A stretch of 10,036 nucleotides of DNA from an uncultured archaeon (lineage in GTDB: Archaea > Halobacteriota > Methanosarcinia > Methanosarcinales > Methanoperedenaceae): assembly GCA_902386085.1 (NCBI GenBank), contig CABMIA010000077.1:1-10036 (forward strand). The letters are read 5' to 3'. Made by a program: the position numbers and the translations under genes. The notes under the pieces were generated by a model, which was not told the origin of the DNA, searched no databases, and was given only the letters and a program-made list of their open reading frames with translations. Each line of letters opens with the position of its first letter. Position 1 is the stretch's first letter. Shown here in pieces: positions 1 to 5,151 of the stretch.

Positions 1-181
1 CGAGTTCTCTTGAGCCACGGTCAACATATTTTCTATATCGCGCGAAGGTCGTATCTTTCCTGCCAGAGATGATCGCTTTTTCCGCATTGATTATTTTAAT
101 TTCCTCGCCGTTCAACAGACGCTTGGCGACATTACTTGCCATCCTTCCCAGAATAAGATTGTTTGCATCGATTACTGCCAT
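1..181 (-). CDS. rpl13: Ribosomal protein uL13 (L13), N-terminal part, cut by the window edge
   Basis: On the minus strand an ATG at 181-179 opens a frame that runs off the left edge after about 60 codons. It begins MAVIDANNLILGRMASNVAK and continues with a NAEKAIISG stretch and an arginine-rich RYRKYVDRGS segment. This is the N-terminus of archaeal L13, a large-subunit protein that binds 23S rRNA. The first half of the protein is visible and looks intact. It lies 4 bases after the L18e stop codon. Its Shine-Dalgarno (GGGGTGA on the minus strand) overlaps that stop, so the two genes are very probably cotranscribed and translationally coupled. Archaeal operons usually continue with S9 and RNA polymerase subunits; these would lie beyond the window. 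Confidence 0.93.
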   Translation of the reverse strand, partial: MAVIDANNLILGRMASNVAKRLLNGEEIKIINAEKAIISGRKDTTFARYRKYVDRGSREL

Positions 182-185
182 GTTT

Positions 186-548
186 TCACCCCATTATCCT
201 TACCCTGGCGCCTTCCGGGTTCCTGTTCATGAGCTCTTCTATGGAGAGACAGGATCCTCCTGCCGCAGTTATCTTGCTCCTTGCGCTTCCGCTGAAATTC
301 AGCGCAGCAACTGTAAGCCCATGATCCAGTTCACCTGCTCCCAGGACTTTCCCCGGGACAAGTATTAAGTCTTTTTCCTTGGTGTACCTGTTGATCCTGC
401 TGAGATTGACTTCAGGATATATCCGTGTGGGACGCTCAAGCCTCAAGGCAATGTCCCGCCAGAGAGGCGTTTCCTTTTCCCTCGACTGCTTCTTAAGACC
501 CGATATCAGGTCTAATAACTGTGGATTTGTTTTGTAATTGCGTTTCAT
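186..548 (-). CDS. rpl18e: Ribosomal protein eL18 (L18e)
   Basis: This 120-residue protein is complete and of usual length for archaeal L18e. Diagnostic stretches are KTNPQLLDLISGL near the N-terminus (residues 6-18), the PLWRDIALRLERP segment (28-40), VNLSRINRYT (47-56), the highly conserved VPGKVLGAGELDHGLTVAA (64-82) and the C-terminal SIEELMNRNPEG. It is a large-subunit protein shared by archaea and eukaryotes and absent from bacteria, so it fixes the domain of the host. The ATG at 548 is preferred because a GGAGG motif (555-559 on the complement) sits 6 bases upstream. L18e appears to be the first gene of its operon: upstream is a divergent spacer and not the RNA polymerase subunit D gene that often precedes L18e in archaea. 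Confidence 0.96.
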   Translation of the reverse strand: MKRNYKTNPQLLDLISGLKKQSREKETPLWRDIALRLERPTRIYPEVNLSRINRYTKEKDLILVPGKVLGAGELDHGLTVAALNFSGSARSKITAAGGSCLSIEELMNRNPEGARVRIMG

Positions 549-729
549 TCATTTCCTCCGTAAGACCTTTTGGGTCCGACTCACGCAAATCAGCGTTCGG
601 TTTTAAACCATACGCCACAGGCAATGCCTGCTACGGTTGTGTAGAATCATAAAAAGATGATTCAAGCGTTCTCCCTGATACCATTCATATTACATAAAGC
701 TAACGTACCCTGAAATCAGGTAATCTTTT
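549..729. promoter_or_regulatory. Divergent intergenic region with candidate promoters for L18e and the radical SAM gene
   Basis: This spacer separates the minus-strand ribosomal genes from the plus-strand radical SAM gene. For the plus strand, TTACATAAA at 690-698 is a plausible TATA box, placing transcription start a few bases before the ATG at 730. For the minus strand, TTTAAAA-like sequence at 602-608 or CTTTTTATGA at 647-656 (complement) could serve L18e. Two hairpins lie between: GCGT/ACGC closing GGTT/AACC (593-615), and CAGGC/GCCTG with a 3-base loop (618-630). Promoter calls are by eye and weak. The stretch around 571-600 also resembles decayed dispersed intergenic sequence. Confidence 0.4.
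593..630. repeat. Two adjacent short hairpins upstream of L18e
   Basis: Hairpin one pairs GCGT (593-596) with ACGC (612-615) and, inside it, GGTT with AACC around a TTA loop. Hairpin two pairs CAGGC (618-622) with GCCTG (626-630). On the minus strand they would fall in, or just upstream of, the L18e leader. Function unknown. Confidence 0.35.
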
Positions 730-1707
730 ATGTCAGGGATTCATTTTAAAATTATGCGTTACGACCTTCATCCCGCCCAAAGCATGATCGATGCGTTTGA
801 AACTGATGCCGGAACTAAATCAGCGATGTTCAGGGCATTCACACGCAGGGTCGAACTATTCGGCAGCAATATTACATTTTTCAAGGAACCTTTTACCCCG
901 GTATCCCTTACAGGTACTCGCTGCTCCATTAGTTGCAGGCACTGCAACGCGCATTACCTGAGCCACATGCTTGACGGCTCTGGAGGCAAATTATATTTGC
1001 AGGCTTCCAAACTGGCCGAAAAGCGGGCAAAAGGTATATTGTTAAGCGGGGGAAGCTGTACCGATGGAAGCGTTCCTACATACAGGTTCGCAGAAACCAT
1101 TAAAAAAATCAAGAATGATACAAACCTTATGATCAGCGCGCATACAGGCATTGTGAACCACATGCAGGCGCGTATACTTTCGGAATATCTGGACATGGCG
1201 CTTGTGGACGTACTTGGCGATGACGAGACCATACACGATATACTTGGGTTTGAGGCATGCGTTTCGGATTATGAATCCTCGCTAAAAGAACTCGCCTTAG
1301 CCGGCATTTCACTTGCACCCCACATCATTGTCGGGCTGCACAACGGACGGCTGAAAGGGGAATTCAGGGCGCTTGAAATAGTCAGGAAATCTAATCCCGA
1401 AGTTGTTGTGATAGTGATATTTATCCCAACAAAGGGGACACCGCTGGAAAACGCCGCGCCGCCAAAGATGGAGGACGTGGTCAAAGTTATAACAACAGCC
1501 CGCGAGATGTTCAATGTCCCGCTTTCATTAAGCTGCGTCCGCCCGGGAGGCAGGTATCGCTCACTGCTTGATATGTATGCGATCCTGAGCGGGGTTGACA
1601 GGTTAGCTGTTCCTTCAAGAAAAGCCTATGCCGTAAGCAGGGAACTCGGGCTGGATATTGCGGAAATTCCCGGAATGTGCTGTTCTTATGACACAGGAAA
1701 AGATTGA
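730..1707 (+). CDS. Radical SAM protein, biotin synthase-related (COG1856-like)
   Basis: A 325-residue radical SAM enzyme. The cluster motif CxxxCxxC is seen as CSISCRHC (Cys65, Cys69, Cys72), preceded by SLTGTR and followed by NAHYLSHM. A GGS motif at 107-109 stands where radical SAM proteins bind the SAM amino group. Later come VDVLGDDETI (159-168), a RPGGRYR motif (271-277) and a C-terminal Cys-Cys pair (317-318) that could bind a second metal site or substrate. The pattern fits archaeal proteins described as uncharacterised homologues of biotin synthase. Some archaeal radical SAM proteins of this kind act as half of a two-protein lipoyl synthase, but no partner is here, so the substrate is unknown. 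The start is ATG 730, with AGGT about 8 bases upstream and a TATA-like element at 690-698. It stands alone, diverging from the ribosomal operon. Confidence 0.85.
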   Translation: MSGIHFKIMRYDLHPAQSMIDAFETDAGTKSAMFRAFTRRVELFGSNITFFKEPFTPVSLTGTRCSISCRHCNAHYLSHMLDGSGGKLYLQASKLAEKRAKGILLSGGSCTDGSVPTYRFAETIKKIKNDTNLMISAHTGIVNHMQARILSEYLDMALVDVLGDDETIHDILGFEACVSDYESSLKELALAGISLAPHIIVGLHNGRLKGEFRALEIVRKSNPEVVVIVIFIPTKGTPLENAAPPKMEDVVKVITTAREMFNVPLSLSCVRPGGRYRSLLDMYAILSGVDRLAVPSRKAYAVSRELGLDIAEIPGMCCSYDTGKD

Positions 1708-1791
1708 ATTGAAGATATATTTCTCAGGACGATGTTCGTTGAAGTATATGATCTGAGATGCCAGAAAGTTTTTGTAGAATCAGTAACATAT

Positions 1792-1817
1792 TGATAATTA
1801 TTATTATCATAATGATA
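1792..1817. promoter_or_regulatory. Overlapping AT-rich palindromes, candidate operator
   Basis: TGATAAT (1792-1798) and ATTATCA (1803-1809) form a perfect 7-base inverted repeat around a 4-base centre. Overlapping it, TATCAT-A-ATGATA (1805-1817) is a perfect 13-base palindrome. The site ends 17 bases before a TATA-like box, a plausible position for an archaeal regulator. No protein can be named. Confidence 0.35.
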
Positions 1818-1834
1818 TAAGAAATTCTATCAGC

Positions 1835-1843
1835 TATATAAAA
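1835..1843 (+). promoter_or_regulatory. TATA-like box, distal candidate for the first pilin-like operon
   Basis: TATATAAAA lies about 170 bases upstream of the preferred first start codon. If used, the transcript would carry a long leader containing the inverted repeat at 1873-1920. Confidence 0.3.
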
Positions 1844-1872
1844 ATGAGCAGAAACAAGGATCATCAACTAAC

Positions 1873-1920
1873 AGAGGTCACAGAGGGAGCAGAGAGTTGA
1901 ATCTTTTCTCAGTGTCCTCT
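1873..1920. repeat. Degenerate dispersed repeat of the CACAGAGG / CCTCTGTG type
   Basis: AGAGGTCACAGAG (1873-1885) and CTCAGTGTCCTCT (1908-1920) are inverted copies matching at 11 of 13 positions, separated by 22 bases. Short intergenic sequences built from CACAGAG and its complement recur in many prokaryotic genomes, including methanogenic archaea. This looks like a decayed member. No coding capacity. Confidence 0.5.
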
Positions 1921-1933
1921 ATTCATTCTGAGG

Positions 1934-1941
1934 CTATAAAT
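1934..1941 (+). promoter_or_regulatory. TATA box, proximal candidate for the first pilin-like operon
   Basis: CTATAAAT preceded by GG is a good match to an archaeal TATA box. Transcription would start near 1960-1966, shortly before TTG 1972 and about 45 bases before ATG 2011. Confidence 0.5.
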
Positions 1942-2010
1942 CATCATCAAATGTCATGAGAGAGACTGCAATTGAAGGACTGTAACTTATTCGCCATCTT
2001 TAATGTAACC

Positions 2011-2502
2011 ATGAGCGGAACCGCAAATATTAAAAGCGAGAATGCCCAGATGACCCTGGATTATGTTACAGGAGTGGGTATTTTCCTGCTTGCTGTAGCT
2101 TTTGTATTCCAGTTCATGTATACCCTGTTCGTTCCTTTTCTTTCCGGGACTGAGGATATTTCACTGGCAGGGGAACGGGTAAGCACGACGCTTGTAGATC
2201 GTGTACTGGCTGCGGATAAAGCAGGGGCGATGAGTGTCATAGACCAGGGCAAATTGTATTCCTTTAATACAAAATTAAGCCAAAATTATACGGATGAACT
2301 TATTGAACTTGGACTTTTCAGTAACGAGTCCCTTTTTGACCTCAACGTATCGGTTTCAAGGATTAACGGAAGCCTGATGAACCAGAGCGGGTCTGCGATC
2401 CCGGACAACATAAATATCGCATCGAACAAACGCCTTGTGCTGATTGTGAATTCCTCCACAGGATATAACGAAACAGCCATCATTTCAATGAGGGTATGGT
2501 AA
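2011..2502 (+). CDS. Pilin-like secreted protein 1 (DUF7287-like)
   Basis: From ATG 2011 the protein has 163 residues. A short polar N-terminus ends in ENAQMTLDY, resembling the QxSxE motif at archaeal class III signal-peptide cleavage sites. A long hydrophobic helix follows (about residues 18-44). The remainder is predicted outside the cell and carries seven N-x-S/T sequons. The N-terminus resembles haloarchaeal DUF7287 proteins, also found in pilin-like clusters; this is recalled resemblance, not a search. An alternative TTG start at 1972 adds 13 residues. I prefer ATG because the extra residues do not suit a pilin signal, though neither start has a clear ribosome site. It is the first gene of a four-gene unit, and its TAA overlaps the next ATG. 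Confidence 0.75.
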   Translation: MSGTANIKSENAQMTLDYVTGVGIFLLAVAFVFQFMYTLFVPFLSGTEDISLAGERVSTTLVDRVLAADKAGAMSVIDQGKLYSFNTKLSQNYTDELIELGLFSNESLFDLNVSVSRINGSLMNQSGSAIPDNINIASNKRLVLIVNSSTGYNETAIISMRVW

Positions 2503-3077
2503 TGATCGATGAAAATGCCCAGTTGTATACATTGGAGGGCCTGGGTGCGGCAACAATACTGATGATGGTAATAGTCTATGCTATCGATGCGACCTCAATG
2601 ACGCCGCTTACCTCCTCCACCTCAAATGCGCATGGAGAAAATGAGCTTGCTGCGCTGGGGCAGGATATTTTAAATACGCTTGATTATGCAGAGCCGGGAT
2701 ACAGATCAAATCTCCAGAATGACATAATAAAGTGGGATGGAGAAATGTATGTCTGGAGCGGGACAAATTACATAGCCGATGGGAATCTTTCAAACAATCT
2801 CACGAACAACCTGACAATTATATTAAATGCGACCCTGGTTAAACAGGGTATTGCCCACAACGTTGAGGTCACTTTTCTTACGAGTAATGGGACCACTTAT
2901 TCCAGGCAGAAAATGATATACAATGGCGATCCTTCTGATAACGCAGTCATAGTTTCCAGGAAAATCGTATTGCAGGATAATGATGGGAACTTTGCAGGCA
3001 GTCCAATCGCGGATATCGACAGATCGACAAATCTGCACAACATAGTAGATATCAAACTGATTTTATGGAGTACATGA
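2502..3077 (+). CDS. Pilin-like secreted protein 2 (DUF7288-like)
   Basis: 191 residues from ATG 2502. The start MIDENAQLYTLEGLGAAT combines an AQ..TLEG pilin-type junction with a membrane helix (about 11-28). Then comes TSMTPLTSST, closely like the segment after the helix in haloarchaeal DUF7288 proteins. The outer part includes a NTLDYAEPGYRSNLQ region and five sequons clustered around residues 90-130, ending in a probable beta-rich domain. ATG 2502 is chosen over ATG 2496 because GAGGGT (2490-2495) sits 6 bases before it. The start overlaps the upstream stop as TAATG, indicating translational coupling. The exact role within the filament or complex is unknown. Confidence 0.77.
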   Translation: MIDENAQLYTLEGLGAATILMMVIVYAIDATSMTPLTSSTSNAHGENELAALGQDILNTLDYAEPGYRSNLQNDIIKWDGEMYVWSGTNYIADGNLSNNLTNNLTIILNATLVKQGIAHNVEVTFLTSNGTTYSRQKMIYNGDPSDNAVIVSRKIVLQDNDGNFAGSPIADIDRSTNLHNIVDIKLILWST

Positions 3078-3814
3078 TGGGCTTGATTGAAAACCGTGAT
3101 GGGCAGTTCATGCTGCTGGCAGGATTCATTATTGGCATCGAGCTTGTCCTGACCACGGTAATGCTGACAAGCATCATATTCGAGGTCAATATGGCAACAG
3201 GGGGTGAAATAGTGGCATCAAAAAACGATATAGTCAACCTGATGCAGATTACAAAAGATGAGACAAGGGATGCATACACGAATGCAACAATGCTTTGGGG
3301 AAGTAAGGCACAGATGATAAATAATTTCAATAAACAGACGCTAAATTTCACGAACAATCTTTCTAAGATATATGCGCTTCATGGGGAAGGTGTCAACGTG
3401 AGCTGGGATGTGAGCAACTGGAATAATCTTCAAAATGCCAGTTTCACGGATAATGGGACTGCAAACGGCATAGCCAACTGGACTGTGATTGAAAATGTAA
3501 CATATTCAAAAATAAATATAACATTGAATAAAACTGATAATAAATTTCAAATAGGTTTGATAAACCGGACAAAGCCGAAATGGATTAATCTGACTGGTAC
3601 AGATTCTTTCGGTTTCATAAACTCCACTTCGTCAGATCCGTATTCTATCGTTTTCTCAAATGGCAACACCACGTTCGGCAACTATAGCATAACTGGTATT
3701 GCTTCCGGCAAAAACTTCACTCGAGCTCGCACTTACATCCTGAACGCCACTGTTATGTTCTACACAAGTAGGGTGCGAGCCAACATAACAATTCCAGTTT
3801 CAGTGCCGTGGTGA
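3077..3814 (+). CDS. Pilin-like secreted protein 3, very rich in N-glycosylation sequons (DUF7261-like)
   Basis: 245 residues from ATG 3077. The N-terminus MGLIENRDGQFMLLAGFIIG has the charged-G-Q junction of archaeal pilin-like proteins and leads into a helix at about 11-34. After a segment that looks helical (about 45-100), the protein becomes a polar, Asn/Thr/Ser-rich outer domain with no cysteine. I count 18 N-x-S/T sequons, the highest density in the cluster. The start resembles haloarchaeal DUF7261 proteins. ATG 3077 overlaps the previous stop (TGATG) and has GGAG at 3067-3070, six bases upstream; ATG 3065 and 3074 are in frame but badly spaced from it. It is probably a heavily glycosylated surface component. 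Confidence 0.77.
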   Translation: MGLIENRDGQFMLLAGFIIGIELVLTTVMLTSIIFEVNMATGGEIVASKNDIVNLMQITKDETRDAYTNATMLWGSKAQMINNFNKQTLNFTNNLSKIYALHGEGVNVSWDVSNWNNLQNASFTDNGTANGIANWTVIENVTYSKINITLNKTDNKFQIGLINRTKPKWINLTGTDSFGFINSTSSDPYSIVFSNGNTTFGNYSITGIASGKNFTRARTYILNATVMFYTSRVRANITIPVSVPW

Positions 3815-3818
3815 TGCC

Positions 3819-4289
3819 ATGAAATCCAAAGAATTCATGAGAAGCGACGATGCAGTAGCAGTCTCGGTCGGCTTCATTCTCATGTTTGCCGTTACGGTTT
3901 TGTTATTCACTGCGATAATTATCTCATTTTACAGCCTCTCGCAGTCCACCGAAAAGTCTGCCATGAAGGAAAGCTTCAAGGTCATGGGGAGCGGGCTTGC
4001 AGCCAAAATGACCATGGTGGATACGCTGGTAAACATTACTAAATCTTATGGCGGTACAGTAAATACTCTTGAATACGAGTTTACGCTTCCGGCAACCGTC
4101 GCAAATAAGCCCTACAGGATCAATGTCACAAACTCCACATATAAAATAATTCTGGACGCAGAAAACGGCGCCTCAGTTGGGATTCCTTTAAATATGTCCA
4201 CGAATTTTTACGCTGATGAAATATATAGTGGCGCAGAGAATTACATTTTTGTTTATAAGAACGATACAATATATATTGAAGAGGTTTGA
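3819..4289 (+). CDS. Pilin-like secreted protein 4 (DUF7266-like)
   Basis: 156 residues. A basic start (MKSKEFMRSDD) precedes AVAVSVGFILMFAVTVLL, close to the AVSPVIGVILMVAIT signature of archaeal type IV pilin N-termini, so cleavage near the start of that segment by an archaeal prepilin peptidase is likely. The helix spans about 13-38. The outer part has five sequons and probable beta strands. It resembles haloarchaeal DUF7266 proteins. It begins 4 bases after the previous stop, and a GGTGAT Shine-Dalgarno (3810-3815) overlaps that stop. It is the last gene of the first unit, since a separate promoter follows. It could be a minor pilin; the exact role is not known. Confidence 0.77.
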   Translation: MKSKEFMRSDDAVAVSVGFILMFAVTVLLFTAIIISFYSLSQSTEKSAMKESFKVMGSGLAAKMTMVDTLVNITKSYGGTVNTLEYEFTLPATVANKPYRINVTNSTYKIILDAENGASVGIPLNMSTNFYADEIYSGAENYIFVYKNDTIYIEEV

Positions 4290-4374
4290 AGATCTGCGGG
4301 GATTTATCAAATAATCATTATAATCATGATGACAAAATATATATACGATACAGACAGAACCTCATCTTGATGGT
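4290..4374 (+). promoter_or_regulatory. Promoter for the second pilin-like unit
   Basis: The 85-base gap contains AATATATATA (about 4336-4345), a strong TATA box roughly 25-30 bases before the expected transcription start near 4367. This gives a leader of only a few bases ahead of ATG 4375. Upstream is an ATCATTAT...ATCATGAT element (4314-4330) made of repeated ATCAT and including the palindrome ATCATGAT. It echoes the ATCATAATGAT site at 1807-1817 upstream of the first unit. Confidence 0.5.
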
Positions 4375-5151
4375 ATGGATACCGATAAAAAAAATCCCTT
4401 GAAGGTCAAAAAAATCCTGGAGGCAAATGAAGCAGTTGCCGAGGTGCTGGATTTCGTCACGTTAGTTGGAATCCTCTTGCTTTCCTTCAGCCTCATCGGA
4501 CTGGTCGGTTATCCTGCATTGAGGAGCAACCAGGAAGCAAGATACATTGAAAATACGAGGCTGAGCTTCACTGTGCTTGCAAATAACCTTAACAAGGTAG
4601 CGAACGGGCAGGCACCTTCCCAGAGCATGGAACTGAAAATGTACGGAGGGCGTCTTAGCGTCAGAGGGGATAGCACAATAAATATAACTGCGAATAATTC
4701 AGCAGGCCAGAGAGTGACAATCCTGCCAACCCAGCAGATGCGAACCATTGAAAACTCAATAGATGATAACGTCGTTGCCTATGAAGGTACCGGGGTATGG
4801 GTAAAATACCCGAATGGGGTCATACTGACTGCTTACAAACCTCTTGTTACCAACCAGAGCAATGTACTTGTCATGCCGGTTGTAACGATCACCGGAATTT
4901 CATCCTCGTCAGGCACAGGCTTGAGCCGCATTACGGCAAAAGGGCTCCAGAGTTTCGATTTCCAGAGCAATATGAGCAACATCATAGTAACGATCAATAG
5001 CAGTTATATTGATGGCTGGAAAAGTTTCTACAATGGCACACTGTCATTTGATTGGAATAATTGTACTGCAAGCCAGTGCTCGGCGCAACTCAATAAATCC
5101 AATATAGATGTTTATTTAATCAAAACCATCATGTACACGGAGGTGAACTGA
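4375..5151 (+). CDS. Pilin-like secreted protein 5 (DUF7289-like)
   Basis: 258 residues. A lysine-rich start is followed by NEAVAEVLDFVTLVGILLLS, a pilin-type junction and helix (about 24-46), then RSNQEARYIENTRLSFTVLANNL, an amphipathic stretch typical of the extended pilin N-terminal helix. The outer domain has eight sequons and two cysteines (230, 235). It shares VAYEGTG (134-140), KYPNG (144-148) and an NSSYIDGWKSF segment with the next protein, so the two are paralogues. Both resemble haloarchaeal DUF7289 proteins. There is no strong Shine-Dalgarno; with the TATA box close upstream the mRNA probably has a very short leader. The stop codon overlaps the next start (TGATG). Likely a surface filament or adhesion subunit. 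Confidence 0.77.
   Translation: MDTDKKNPLKVKKILEANEAVAEVLDFVTLVGILLLSFSLIGLVGYPALRSNQEARYIENTRLSFTVLANNLNKVANGQAPSQSMELKMYGGRLSVRGDSTINITANNSAGQRVTILPTQQMRTIENSIDDNVVAYEGTGVWVKYPNGVILTAYKPLVTNQSNVLVMPVVTITGISSSSGTGLSRITAKGLQSFDFQSNMSNIIVTINSSYIDGWKSFYNGTLSFDWNNCTASQCSAQLNKSNIDVYLIKTIMYTEVN
5139..5146 (+). promoter_or_regulatory. Strong Shine-Dalgarno of the sixth pilin-like gene
   Basis: GGAGGTGA is a near-complete complement of the 16S anti-Shine-Dalgarno. It sits 4 bases before ATG 5151 and inside the end of the preceding gene, so it both fixes the start and indicates coupled translation. Confidence 0.8.

Larger units (their letters stand above)
1708..2010. other. AT-rich non-coding region upstream of the pilin-like genes
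   Basis: I see no convincing gene here. It holds, in order, two overlapping palindromes (1792-1817), a TATA-like box (1835-1843), an imperfect inverted repeat of CACAGAGG type (1873-1920) and a second, better TATA-like box (1934-1941). An in-frame extension of the first pilin-like gene could begin at TTG 1972. Confidence 0.6.

Noticed and set aside
593..619. H/ACA-type guide RNA, because a hairpin is followed by ACA at 617-619 on the plus strand
   Set aside because: The hairpin is far shorter than archaeal H/ACA units and has no evident pseudouridylation pocket or kink-turn.
4797..5000. Alternative plus-strand frame of 67 codons inside pilin-like gene 5
   Set aside because: It is wholly inside a well-supported gene, with no ribosome site and a composition unlike its neighbours.
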